From JBGSMX01 sp963790405 (GTDB lineage Bacteria > Actinomycetota > Coriobacteriia > Anaerosomatales > JAGXFU01): a DNA stretch of 64,000 nucleotides. Below the pieces are notes generated by a model. It had not been told where the DNA came from. It did not search any database and saw only the letters and a list, made by a program, of their open reading frames with translations. The position numbers and the translations under genes were made by a program. The stretch spans positions 124,001-188,000 of the forward strand of contig CAWBOJ010000002.1 in the NCBI GenBank assembly GCA_963790405.1. The letters run 5' to 3'. Of the stretch, positions 16,069 to 25,572 are shown piece after piece; the first letter of the stretch is position 1; the number at the start of each line of letters is the position of its first letter.

Positions 16069-16090
16069 AATGTGCAGAATGGAGCACATT
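16069..16090. promoter_or_regulatory. AATGTGC/GCACATT operator at the hipB start
   Basis: Inverted 7-bp arms (16069-16075 and 16084-16090) end at the hipB ATG. A third AATGTGC (16028-16034) lies just downstream of an extended -10, TGTTACAAT (16022-16030). HipB-type repressors bind repeated palindromes in this position. Confidence 0.55.
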
Positions 16091-16429
16091 ATGGGACTTG
16101 AGAAGATGACTCCAGTTGCCATAGCCGAAGAATTGGGCAATAGGCTCAAGCAAGCGAGGCTCAACGCTGATCTGACTCAAGCTGAGGTGGCATCTCGTGC
16201 GGGCCTAAGTAGAAGGACTGTTCTCAACGCCGAGAAGGGAAGAGTTCAGTTGGAGAATCTTGTCGCCATACTGGCTTCAATGGATATGGTGAACCAACTG
16301 AATGTGTTTCTGCCCGTGCAAGAGATATCACCGATACAGCTGGCGAAACTCAAAGGTCAAGAACGGCAGCGGGCATCGAAGACAGAGAAGAAGGCGGCTC
16401 GAATCAAAGAGGATAGACGCTCATGGTGA
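16091..16429 (+). CDS. hipB: HipB-like XRE antitoxin
   Basis: 112 residues. The helix-turn-helix (RLKQARLNADLTQAEVASRAGLSRRTV) at about 17-70 is followed by a basic tail. I chose the ATG at 16091, which has TGGAG 6-9 nt upstream; in-frame starts up to 16070 fall inside the operator. It overlaps hipA by 7 nt. It should bind HipA and repress the operon. Confidence 0.85.
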   Translation: MGLEKMTPVAIAEELGNRLKQARLNADLTQAEVASRAGLSRRTVLNAEKGRVQLENLVAILASMDMVNQLNVFLPVQEISPIQLAKLKGQERQRASKTEKKAARIKEDRRSW

Positions 16430-17742
16430 TGGATGTCGCGAGCGTGAAATACCGAGAGCAGGATGTTGGCGCTGTCAGTTTCGATACCGAAACAGGCATT
16501 GGCTCATTCGAGTTTGAACCTCGCTTTGTCAGAACAGGCATAGAGCTGTCGCCACTGAAGATGCCCCTATCTCGCAGCATATATTCGTTTCCGGAAGCTG
16601 ATCCAAACGTGTTCCACGGGTTGCCCGGAATGATAGCGGACTCTTTGCCCGATGATTTCGGCAATGCTGTGCTGGACGCCTGGATGGCCAACCAGGGCAG
16701 GTCGACAGCTGACATCACACCACTAGAGCGCCTCAAGTACACAGGACAGCGTGGCATGGGGGCACTGACCTATCACCCTGCTATCCGAAGAAGGGGCTTG
16801 AACACTTCACAACCCATTGAGATTGAGTCTTTGGTCTGTGTTGCCCAGGAAATCCTGGATACGCGAGCGCAGTTCAGGGTAGACCTCGGCGAACAGGGCC
16901 AAGAAGATGAGGAAGCCATGCTAGCCCTGTTGTCTGTAGGTGTGAGTGCTGGCGGTGCTCGGCCAAAAGCGGTCCTCGCGTTCAACGATGACTTCACCCA
17001 AGTGCGATCAGGACAAGCAGACGTGCCGGATGGGTTCACTCATTTCATCATGAAGTTTGACGGCGTCAGCGAACACAACAGGGACAAGGAAGCCTTTGGC
17101 GATCCGATGGGCTATGGAGCAATGGAGTATGTATATCACCTGATGGCGACCGCCTGTGGGATAGACATGATGCCTTGCCGCCTGCTCAATGAAGGTGACA
17201 GACGCCACTTCATCACCCAGCGCTTCGACAGAGATGGCAACGAGAAGCGCCATGTACAGACACTGAATGGTCTCGCCCACATCAGCTACAAACAAGCAGG
17301 CTCGTACTCCTACGCCGAGCTGTTCGCTACTGCGAGAGAGCTAGGACTGGGCTCCGATGCTGCAATGCAGATACTCAAACGCTTGGTGTTCAATATTGTT
17401 GCCCGCAATCATGACGATCATTCAAAGAACATCGCATTCATGCTCGATGACAAAGGCGATTGGCGATTGGCTCCTGCCTACGACTTGGCCTACAGCTACA
17501 GGCCTGGAAGCCATTGGGTGAGCAGTCACTGGATGAAGCTCAATGGGAAGCGAGACGACTTCGTACGAGAAGACTTCTATAGCCTTGAGAAGCTGAGCCC
17601 CCTATTCAGCAAGCGGACAATCGATCGGACAATCGACGAGACAACAGAGCATGTGTCGCGATGGAATGACCTGGCCGCCGAACACAGCGTGCCCTCTCCA
17701 TTGCTCAAGACCGTCGGCAAGAATCTACGGCTAGCGATCTAG
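16423..17742 (+). CDS. hipA: HipA-family Ser/Thr kinase toxin
   Basis: 439 residues. The HipA kinase features are present: a glycine loop GVSAGGARPKAVL (173-185), the catalytic segment NHDDHSKN (329-336) and the metal-binding Asp354 in PAYDL. HipA kinases phosphorylate aminoacyl-tRNA synthetases and trigger persistence. Codon usage is visibly more A/T-rich than in neighbours, which suggests recent transfer together with hipB. Confidence 0.9.
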   Translation: MVMDVASVKYREQDVGAVSFDTETGIGSFEFEPRFVRTGIELSPLKMPLSRSIYSFPEADPNVFHGLPGMIADSLPDDFGNAVLDAWMANQGRSTADITPLERLKYTGQRGMGALTYHPAIRRRGLNTSQPIEIESLVCVAQEILDTRAQFRVDLGEQGQEDEEAMLALLSVGVSAGGARPKAVLAFNDDFTQVRSGQADVPDGFTHFIMKFDGVSEHNRDKEAFGDPMGYGAMEYVYHLMATACGIDMMPCRLLNEGDRRHFITQRFDRDGNEKRHVQTLNGLAHISYKQAGSYSYAELFATARELGLGSDAAMQILKRLVFNIVARNHDDHSKNIAFMLDDKGDWRLAPAYDLAYSYRPGSHWVSSHWMKLNGKRDDFVREDFYSLEKLSPLFSKRTIDRTIDETTEHVSRWNDLAAEHSVPSPLLKTVGKNLRLAI

Positions 17743-17803
17743 CGAGGCGTCGCCTGCAGTATCCACGAGCACCCGCGGGTCGTGGACCCGAAGGTCGAGG
17801 GCG

Positions 17804-18166
17804 TCACGCCTGCTCGCTCTCGTAGCCAACGGCGAGCGCGACTGCGGTCACAACCTCGACTAGGTCGTCAGGACTGAGTACGCCGAGCCGACTCCTGAAT
17901 CGCTTGAGAGACACTCCTCGCACCTGCATAGCATCGACACAAGATTCCTTCTTGAGTCCGTTCTGGTCCGTAGGACGGACTCGAACAAGCCACCAGTGGT
18001 TCTTCCTGACAGGACTCCAGCCCGTGACCGGTGCGACGACCTTGATCGGCAGAACTCCCGCATCTTCGGCGCTGAGCACGACAACGGGCCTTGTCTTGTT
18101 CAGTTCGGCTCCGGTGGCAGGTTCCAGATCCACCCACCAGACCTCGCCCCGTCTAGGCTTGCTCAT
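17804..18166 (-). CDS. MazF/PemK-like toxin coupled to an XRE-ImmA protein
   Basis: 120 residues with KPRRGEVWWVDLEPA, NKTRPVVVLS and KESCVDAMQVRGVSLKRF, the MazF/PemK beta-barrel landmarks. Its ATG at 18166 lies inside the end of the XRE-ImmA gene (14-nt overlap), so it depends on that gene for expression. There is no conventional MazE; the upstream protein probably acts as regulator or antitoxin. Confidence 0.85.
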   Translation of the reverse strand: MSKPRRGEVWWVDLEPATGAELNKTRPVVVLSAEDAGVLPIKVVAPVTGWSPVRKNHWWLVRVRPTDQNGLKKESCVDAMQVRGVSLKRFRSRLGVLSPDDLVEVVTAVALAVGYESEQA

Positions 18167-19343
18167 CGCTATCCAGCTCGACGAGGTCTGCATCAAGCCA
18201 CTCGTGGTCTATGAACTCCGCGTACTCTGCGGCAAACTCACTGGCTTGCGCCATCAGAATCCTTTCCCTCTCTGCCCGCGGCAGCTTCATGAGCGCTCGG
18301 CGGTCGATGTCCTCGGGCACCGTGCGAGTAGCGGCCCGCGGAACGTACTCGGCGAGTGTCTCGGCCGCGATCAACCCCTCGGCTGCCGCGCGATGGGCGA
18401 ATACGTCGCTCCACGTGGATTCCTCAGTCGGCTGCTCGCCGGGCTCGTTGGATCGCCAACCGACCTGGTTGATCCGCCGGCACCACCATACGTAGCCCGC
18501 ATCATCGAGGATCTCCAGATCCTTCAGGCGGTAGAGGACCCCTTGCATGCTGATGCCCCAGCGGCGTTTCGCAGCGAATAGCTCGTCTTGGGTGATCCGG
18601 CTGCGTCGGCTACCGAACTCCGCTCGCACCGCATCCTCCGGATACAGGAATGCACCGGCAAACCGGCGAGCGGCCTTCTCCTGGTCCACAGTCTCAGACA
18701 CGTCCATCGCCAGGTGCCCGAGCTCATGCGCGTGGCTCATGCGCTGTCTTGCACGAGATGTCTCTGACCGCGTGGCAGCACCGCAGGCGACCCTGGACCC
18801 GTCTTCGTCAATCGCGACAACAGCAAGCCCATCGAACTCACGCACAGTATTCACGTCGATCAGGTGAACCCCCTTCGACTCCAGCGCATCGACAACGTTG
18901 CCGATAGGCCCCCCGCCCAGGTTCCACACAGCACGCACTTCATTCGCAGCGTACTCGGCGCCTCTGACATCACTCACCTGCGGCGTGGCCCCTGCGAACG
19001 GATCGGCGTGTTCGATTCCGAGACGATCCATGAGAAGGATTCGCCGCTCAAGCTCAAGCCTGACAAGATTCTCGATGTGCTCTGCATCCCTCTTCGGAAG
19101 TGATGCAAGCGCACGGTAGGCGACCAGCTCGAATCGATACACTGGTTCGCTCGTCAGATGGGCAGCCTTGACCTCGAGAGCACGCGCGATGTCGAGAAGC
19201 ACCGTCGGGCGCGGGGTTGCCCGGTCATTCTCGAACTTCGAGAGTGCCTGCTTGGTGATCGTCCCGCCCATGCGTTGAACCAGCCGGTCCAACGTGAGAC
19301 CGCGCGCCGTGCGGTACTGTCGGATGCGGGTGCCAAGGCTCAT
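18153..19343 (-). CDS. XRE regulator with ImmA/IrrE metallopeptidase domain
   Basis: 396 residues. The N-terminal XRE helix-turn-helix (RIRQYRTARGLTLDRLVQRM to ALSKFEND) spans about 6-60. A central ImmA/IrrE zinc-peptidase domain has HAHELGH with the HExxH at 206-210. A C-terminal helical extension follows. The start at 19343 follows GGAGGAGTG; earlier in-frame ATGs fall inside the inverted repeat at 19358-19396. ImmA proteins cleave repressors, so this may sense a signal and control the MazF-like toxin downstream. Confidence 0.85.
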   Translation of the reverse strand: MSLGTRIRQYRTARGLTLDRLVQRMGGTITKQALSKFENDRATPRPTVLLDIARALEVKAAHLTSEPVYRFELVAYRALASLPKRDAEHIENLVRLELERRILLMDRLGIEHADPFAGATPQVSDVRGAEYAANEVRAVWNLGGGPIGNVVDALESKGVHLIDVNTVREFDGLAVVAIDEDGSRVACGAATRSETSRARQRMSHAHELGHLAMDVSETVDQEKAARRFAGAFLYPEDAVRAEFGSRRSRITQDELFAAKRRWGISMQGVLYRLKDLEILDDAGYVWWCRRINQVGWRSNEPGEQPTEESTWSDVFAHRAAAEGLIAAETLAEYVPRAATRTVPEDIDRRALMKLPRAERERILMAQASEFAAEYAEFIDHEWLDADLVELDSDEQA

Positions 19344-19357
19344 GCGCTCACTCCTCC

Positions 19358-19396
19358 GGTTGACAGATACGTCCATGATACCCGCTTCTGTCAACC
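19358..19396. promoter_or_regulatory. GGTTGACAGA/TCTGTCAACC operator
   Basis: Perfect 10-bp inverted arms (19358-19367 and 19387-19396) around 19 bp, directly upstream of the XRE-ImmA start. On the minus strand the distal arm contains TTGACA, a -35 element, so binding would shut the operon's promoter. Confidence 0.65.
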
Positions 19397-19476
19397 GCTA
19401 CGCCATGGTCCGCGCGCCGATCTCGCGCGAGAGCTGCCGGCGCCTGCAGGACATCCGTGGATCGCATACGTGCCCC

Positions 19477-19845
19477 TCACGCCACCGCCGAGCGCTCCCG
19501 ATGCATCTCCAGCGCCTCGAGGTTGGGCCGAGCGACGTCATCGTGCGGCAGCCACAGCGGCCGGTCCGCGTACTGCTCGTACTCCGTCCCCTCGAGCTCG
19601 GCGGCAAGACGCAGGCTCATCGAGTCCGTGTCCACCGCAATCAAGCCGAGATCGAACAGATCGTGCATGTCGGCGCGCAGGAGCAAGCCGTTGGTGGGGT
19701 GGTTCGTCTGCGGTCCCTTGTACGGGATGATGTGTGCCGCCTCCAGCGCAGGCGGCGCGTCGTACCGAGTCATTGCGCACCGACCCTCATACGCATGCAG
19801 CAGCGCGCGCCGGAATCGAGGGGCACCTTGGCCAGGGCCTCTCAT
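19477..19845 (-). CDS. HNH endonuclease domain, probably N-terminally truncated
   Basis: 122 residues containing FRRALLHAYEGRCAMTRY, LEAAHIIPYKG and NGLLLRADMHDLFDLGLIAVD, the C-terminal HNH fold of restriction-like nucleases with its AAHI/P and N-x-x-x-L elements. Full members have an N-terminal targeting domain, which is missing here; upstream coding text degrades toward the divergent Sau3AI-like gene. It may be a free-standing or decayed remnant. Confidence 0.65.
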   Translation of the reverse strand: MRGPGQGAPRFRRALLHAYEGRCAMTRYDAPPALEAAHIIPYKGPQTNHPTNGLLLRADMHDLFDLGLIAVDTDSMSLRLAAELEGTEYEQYADRPLWLPHDDVARPNLEALEMHRERSAVA

Positions 19846-19931
19846 TCCCTCCTCCTCGCCGAGGAGTGGTCGCCCAGACTCATTGGGACTACCCTGAGTC
19901 CTACGTAGAGTCAGAAGCGCCGAGGAGACGT

Positions 19932-21304
19932 ATGGGCACCCAGGGCCCTCTTCCGTACGACCACACCGACCCCGCCGACATCGAGCGATATGCCAAGCGC
20001 CTAGTCGGTCACACCTTGCGCGAAGTGCTCGACAGACGCCGAGGACGTCACTGCCCAGACGCGGCAAGGGTCGCTTCGGCGACATCGTCGAGAAGGAGTA
20101 CTTCGGCATCGACGGCGGCAACCGCCCCACGCCCGACTTCGAGGAAGCCGGTGTCGAGCTCAAGGCGACGCCCATGAAGCGCCAGAGCAAGACGCGCTAC
20201 GTCGCCAAGGAACGCCTCGTGCTCGGGATGATCGACTACGGCAAGGTCGCCAAGGAGATCGTGGGACGACAGCTCGTTCCTGCACGAAGAACTCGCTGCT
20301 GCTGCTCGTCTACTACCTCTGGGAGCAGGACGCTCTCGACATCGACTACGTCATCAAGATCGCGCGGCTCTGGGAGTTCCCCGAGGAGGACATCGAGATC
20401 ATCCGCGACGACTGGGAGACGATCGTCGCCAAGATCCGCGCGGGACGAGCACACGAGCTGTCCGAGGGCGACACGAACTACCTGGCCGCGAGCGTCAAGG
20501 GCGCAAAGGGCACCGATCGACGCACGCAGCCCTACTCGAACGAACTTGCCAAGCCACGCGCCTTCTCACTCAAGGCGAGCTACATGAACACCGTCATCGA
20601 GGAGAGCCTCGCCAGGACAGCAGTCAGTCGTTCGCAAGTGCCGAGGAGCTCAAGACCGGCAAGACACTCGAGGATATCGTCCACGAACGGTTCCGCCCTA
20701 CATCGGCATGACCGCCGACGAGATCGCCGACGGACTCGGAGTCGACATCAAGCGCGGCGCGAAGAACTTCTACGCGGTACTCACGAAGACGAATTCTCGG
20801 CATCGCAGCCGACAAGAAGATCGCTGAGTTCGAGAAGGCCGACATCACGGTGCAGGACGATGCGCCTCAAGCCAACCGGCATGCCCAAGGAGGACTGTGT
20901 CCTTCAAGGCGTTCGACTACGTCGAACCTCGTCGAGCAGGACTGGGACGACTCCGACCTTCGCGACGACCTGACGCAGACGCTTCTTCTTCGTCGTCTAC
21001 CAACTGGACCGAGCACGGCGTACCGACTCTCGTCACGAACCCAGTTCTGGACGATGCCGCTGTCCGACGTCGAGACGTACCGGGCGGCACGTGCTTCGAG
21101 ACGCACGGTCGACCGGATCATGGAGGACAAGGCCGAGTACCTGCCCAAGAAGTCACGAGAACAGGGCGTGCCACGTCCGCCCGCACGGCCGGACTCGCTC
21201 CGACACGCTGCCGACGCCAACAGGCCGCTGGGTCGTCCGCAAGTCGTTCTGGCTCAACGGCTCCTACCTCGCCGAGCAGCTCGCCGGCGGCACGCGACAC
21301 CTAG
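19932..21304 (+). pseudogene. Sau3AI/MutH-like type II restriction endonuclease, many frameshifts
   Basis: Read across frames, this matches Sau3AI-type nucleases. It has YFGIDGGNRPTPDFEEAGVE followed by LKATPMK (the D-x-n-E-x-K core), KERLVLGMIDYG, HELSEGDTNYLAASVKGAKG and AKPRAFSLKASYM. A second MutH-like half follows with MPKEDMSFKAFDYVE and FWTMPLSD. Such enzymes cut GATC. At least eight single-base indels break the gene, yet every domain stays in order with little other decay, so sequence error is more likely than a true pseudogene. The ATG at 19932 follows GAGGAG. Confidence 0.75.
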
Positions 21305-21318
21305 CTGGCGCCAGAACC

Positions 21319-21735
21319 TCAGTCAGCCTGCGCGACGACCTCGTCGGGCTCGTCCCTGAGCTCGCACTCCCACACCGTCACGACTGTCCACCCCGCCTCT
21401 TCCAGCTCCCGCACCTTCCGCGCGTCCCGCTCCTGATTCAGCTCGAACTTCCGCTGCCAGAACTCCGAGTGCGACTTGGGTTCCGCTGGCTGGCAGTGCG
21501 GACAGCGATGCCAGAAGCAGCCGTTGACGAAGATGGCGACCTTGCGGCCCGGGTAGGCGATGTCGGGTCGCCCAGGGGCCTTCTTCCAATGCAGACGGTA
21601 GCCAGGGTAGCCAGCCTCGCGGAGTAGTCTGCGCAGCTCCAGCTCGGGCTTCGTGTCCTTGCCCCGGTTGCCCTTCATGGAGCGTGACACGGCCTCCGAG
21701 GTCGGCTCAGGTATCGGTCCCAGCTTGCTGGACAT
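21319..21735 (-). CDS. vsr: Very-short-patch repair endonuclease
   Basis: 138 residues, intact. It contains NRGKDTKPELELRRLLREAG, GRPDIAYPGRKVAIFVNGCFWH and the CPHC zinc site, all typical of Vsr. Vsr nicks beside the T of T:G mismatches that arise when 5-methylcytosine deaminates. It follows the C5 methyltransferase gene, probably overlapping it as in dcm-vsr. I chose the ATG at 21735; the frame is open further upstream. Confidence 0.9.
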   Translation of the reverse strand: MSSKLGPIPEPTSEAVSRSMKGNRGKDTKPELELRRLLREAGYPGYRLHWKKAPGRPDIAYPGRKVAIFVNGCFWHRCPHCQPAEPKSHSEFWQRKFELNQERDARKVRELEEAGWTVVTVWECELRDEPDEVVAQAD

Positions 21736-23032
21736 CCCGATTCGCTCTCTCTTCGAGGCAGCTCTCGCCTCCTTCTTGATCTGCCGTGCCGATACGCTCG
21801 ACGACACCGACCACGAGCGCGTTGCCCATCATGAACGCACGCCTGCCGTCGCTCATGCCGGTGTCGGTCCAGCCGCGCGGGAAGCCGTTCAGCTCCTCGA
21901 GCTCCTCGGGAATCAGCCGGCGGAGACGCCCGGTCTTCGGGTCCTCGATGATATGCTTGAACCGCGACGCCGAGGTGCCCGCCCTCGCCGGTCAGAATCG
22001 TCCGAGCCGGCCTGTCGAGCGGGTCCGGGAAGGCCATGCCGCCCTCGGAGTACCGGTACTCGTGTCCCGTCTTCTTGTCGACGCGCGGCTCGGACTTTGG
22101 GGCCCTTCAGGTAGGTCCACGATGCGACCTTCGCTCTCGGCGATGAAGAACTCCTCCGGGCACATGCTCGGTCTTGGCGACGACTTCGCCGAGCGTGTGC
22201 TTCTTGCCGCGCACGGTAGGCTCGACCTTGCGGGTCCATACGCGTCCCTCGATCATCACGCCGGCGTTCTCGAACGGGCGACTTCTTGAGTCCATCGCCG
22301 AAGTTCTCGCTCACGACATACGGGATTCGACATCGAGATCGACTGTCGGCTCCGGCGTTCGCGCCTCGCTTCGAGCCTCGACTTGATGCCGGCCTTCGAG
22401 ACTGGCAGCGCCTGCGCCATCACGCCGTCGACGTACATGCGCTGCCACGGGCTTCCACCTGTAGCCGCAGTGGTCGAGGCGATGCGCATAGAGGAACACC
22501 CGGCGGCGCCTCTGCGGGAACCCGTAGTCGGCAGCGTTGACGACCCGCCACTCGGCGACATAGCCGAGCTGCGCGAGACACGACAGGATAATCGCGAAGT
22601 CGCGACCACGCTGAGTCGCCGGTGACTTCAGCAGCCGGTCCACGTTCTCGAGAAGCACGAACGGCGGTCGCTTCAGAGGCGAGCATGTCGTAGATGGACC
22701 ACCAGAGAACGCCCTTCTTGCCCTGGATCCCCGCAGCCTGAGACAGCGGCTTGGCCACCGAGTAGTCCTGGCACGGGAAGCCGCCAACAAGCAGCTCGAA
22801 GTCCGGCAGGTCCTCGGGCTCGCGCCTCTGCGACCACCTTCGTGATGTCGTCGCACACGTGCCCGTCGGCGCCGAAGTGCTCGACATAGCAGTCGGACGC
22901 GTGCTGTGCCTTGGTCGACGGCTCCCACTGGTTGCTCCAGACGACGGACCAGCCGGACTTCTCGAGACCAAGGCGGAAACCGCCGACGCCGGCGAAGAGC
23001 TCTGCGACCCTGAGTCGAGAGGCATTCTTCAT
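21707..23032 (-). pseudogene. DNA (cytosine-5) methyltransferase, several frameshifts
   Basis: Motifs in order: I, AELFAGVGGFRLGLE near the start; IV, VGGFPCQDYSVA with the catalytic Cys; VI, PPFVLLENVDRLLK; VIII, FPQRRRRVFLYA; and the C-terminal RTILTGEGG and GNALVVGVVERIG. This order fits the cognate methylase of a Sau3AI-like enzyme. About five or more single-base indels interrupt it. The ATG at 23032 is clear; the 3' end (TGA at 21707) is my best reading and may shift by a few codons. Confidence 0.75.
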
Positions 23033-23214
23033 CTGATGAGGTCTCCAAGCGAGGGAAGGTCAGTGCGATCACATTGTAGTGGTTGCATCTGACAGGATCA
23101 AGCGCCGCTTGGCGCGGCATCCCCGGGATTCCCCAGCCGCCGAAACACACTGCCTCCCACTCCGCACTGCTATCCTTGTCCCAGCCAGTTCGCGTCCGGC
23201 ACGAGGGAGCCGCG

Positions 23215-25170
23215 ATGCTCGTCTACCAGGCCACCAAGTCCGAGTTCGTCGACGACGTCGTCCACGACGCGATCGTCGAGCACATCACCGACGGCCTTCG
23301 AGCAGCGCCTCCATCGCCCCAACCCGCGCGAAGTCATCGCCTGGCGCAACTCCATGGAGTACATGTACAAGGTGCTCAACGCGCCGAGATTCCCGACGGC
23401 TGCGGCGTCGCGATCGAGTTCAAGGTCCCCTACACCGACAGGCGCATCGACTTCCTGCTGACCGGCCGCGACGATGGCGAGCGCGACTCGGCGATCATCA
23501 TCGAGCTCAAGCAGTGGAGACGAGATCGAGCTCGTCGACGGACGGGACGGACTGGTCCGCACCTTCGTCGGCGGGGCACACCGCGAGGTCACCCACCCCT
23601 CCTACCAGGCGTGGTCCTACGCGCGCATGATCGAGGACTACAACGAGGCCGTCCGCGAGGCACAGATCGGACTCGAGCCGTGCGCCTACCTGCACAACTA
23701 CCGGGTCGCGCCGGCCAACGACCCGCTGCTCGACGAGCGCTACTCGACGTACCTCGAGAAGGCTCCCGTGTTCTGCCGGGGCGACGTCGTGAAGCTCCGC
23801 GACTTCATCTGCGGCCACATCACCCGGCCCGACGACGGCCGCGTGCTCTACGAGATCGAGTCCGGCCGCCTGCGGCCCTCGAAGTCTCTGCAGGATGCGC
23901 TCTCCAGCATGCTCGAGGGCAACGACGAGTTCGTGATGATCGACGACCAGAAGGTCATCTTCGAGACCGCGCTCTCGCTCGCGCGCCGATCGCGCGAGAC
24001 CGGCGAGAAGCACGTGCTCATCGTTCGCGGAGGCCCGGGCACCGGCAAGTCGGTCGTCGCCATCAACCTGCTCGTGCGACTCACCGCCGCGGACATGGTC
24101 TGCCAGTACGTCTCGAAGAACAGCGCTCCGCGCAACGTCTACTCGGCATTGCTGCGCGCGCGGCGACCGGACGATGACCTACATCAACGGCCTGTTCCGC
24201 GGACCGGGCAAGTTCTACGAGCTGCCCGCCGACTCGCTCGACGCCATCGTCGTGGACGAGGCGCACCGGCTGAACGAGAAGTCCGGCTTCTACGGCAACG
24301 AGGGCGAGAACCAGATGGCGGAGCTCATCGACGCCGCCCGCTTCTCGGTCTTCTTCATCGACGAGAGCCAGCGCATCCACATCAAGGACGCCGGCGCGAT
24401 CGCCGACATCCGCGCGTTCGCCGAGCGCTCCGGCGCGCGCCTGTGGGAGGCCGAGCTGTTCTCGCAGTTCCGGTGCAACGGCTCGGACTCGTACCTGGAC
24501 TGGCTGGACGACGTCCTCGGCATCGCGAAGGCGGAGGAAGCGCCCGTCGACCATCGACTACGACTTCCGCGTGTTCGACGACCCGAACGAGCTGATGGCG
24601 GCAGTCGCCGAGCGCAACGCGTCGCAACAACCGCTCGCGCGTCGTCGCCGGATACTGCTGGGAGTGGCCCACGAAGACGCAAGGCGAACCCGGATCATCA
24701 CGACATCGTGCTGCCCGAGCACGGATTCGCGCGGTCGTGGAACCTGAACTCGACCGGCACGTGGGCGATCGACGAGGGCTCGATCGAGCAGATCGGCTGC
24801 ATCCACACGTCGCAGGGACTCGAGTTCGACTACGTGGGCGTCATCATCGGCGACGACATGCGCTTCGAGGACGGGCGCGTGATCACCGACTACACCCGGC
24901 GCGCGAAGAGCGACCAGTCGCTCAAGGGCATCAAGTCGATCGCCCGCGAGGACCCCGAGCGCGCCCAGCGCATCGCCGACGAGATCATCCGCAACACCTA
25001 CCGCGTGCTCATGACGCGCGGGCTCAAGGGCTGCTACGTGTTCTGCACCGACCGCGCGCTGGCCGAGCACCTGCGCGAGAGCCTGCCGCCGCGCATGCGA
25101 GTACACGCCCACGCCGCAGCGTGCCCCGCTTGCCGCCGAGGGCGCCTCGCCCGACCTACTGGAGGACTGA
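23215..25170 (+). pseudogene. DUF2075-type superfamily 1-like helicase/ATPase, several frameshifts
   Basis: About 650 residues when frames are joined. Visible are an N-terminal nuclease-like region (RIDFLLTGRDDGE, AIIIELKQW), Walker A GGPGTGKSV, Walker B VVDEAHRL, FFIDESQRI, CIHTSQGLEFDYVGVIIG and VLMTRGLKGCYVF. DUF2075 proteins are found in defence and restriction loci. The ATG at 23215 follows GAGGGAG, and the stop falls 3 nt before the MazG-like gene. At least five indels; the motif order is fully kept. Confidence 0.75.
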
Positions 25171-25173
25171 GAG

Positions 25174-25515
25174 ATGTTCGACGACCTCACCCGCCGCGTC
25201 GTCGAGTTCCGCGACGCCCGCGACTGGAAGCAGTACCACTCGCCTCGGAATCTCGCGGCCTCGGTGTCGATCGAGGCCGGCGAGCTGCTCGAGCTGTTCC
25301 AGTGGAGCAGCGACGAGACGATTGCGGCGGACGTAGCCGCGCGGCACGGCGACATCTCGCGCGAGCTCGCGGACATCGTCATCTACTGCGTGCTGATGGC
25401 GCACGAGACGGGCGTGGATCTGGAAGCGGCTATCGACGCCAAGCTCGCGGAGAACGACGCGAAGTACCCGGAGGACAAGGCGCGCGGAAGCCGGGCGAAG
25501 TACACGGAGTTGTGA
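25174..25515 (+). CDS. MazG-like nucleotide pyrophosphohydrolase
   Basis: 113 residues, intact. RDWKQYHSPRNLAASVSIEAGELLELFQW contains the first ExxE metal-binding helix, and ELADIVIYCVLMA the second (E-x-x-D). This all-alpha NTP pyrophosphatase family hydrolyses noncanonical or alarmone nucleotides. It starts 3 nt after the helicase stop and so belongs to the restriction-repair cluster; a role in nucleotide-based phage defence is possible but unproven. Confidence 0.9.
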   Translation: MFDDLTRRVVEFRDARDWKQYHSPRNLAASVSIEAGELLELFQWSSDETIAADVAARHGDISRELADIVIYCVLMAHETGVDLEAAIDAKLAENDAKYPEDKARGSRAKYTEL

Positions 25516-25572
25516 GGGGGCGGGGCTCGTAGGGCCCGCCACCCGAAGGAAGCGTAGAGTGCCCGTTCTTGG

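Noticed and set aside
16038..16109. Small leader peptide overlapping the hipB start
   Set aside because: A 23-codon frame begins 7 nt after a -10, but nothing beyond its position supports translation.
4762..19396. Chromosomal integron cassette array
   Set aside because: Tandem toxin-antitoxin genes suggested it, but I found no integrase and no regularly spaced attC-like inverted sites; only a lone GTTAGGC near 14660.
8910..19486. 15-bp GCCCCTCACGCCACC at 8910, 10791 and 19472 as a mobile repeat
   Set aside because: The third copy contains a stop codon of a gene, the others have no consistent context, and flanks differ; too short to support an element.
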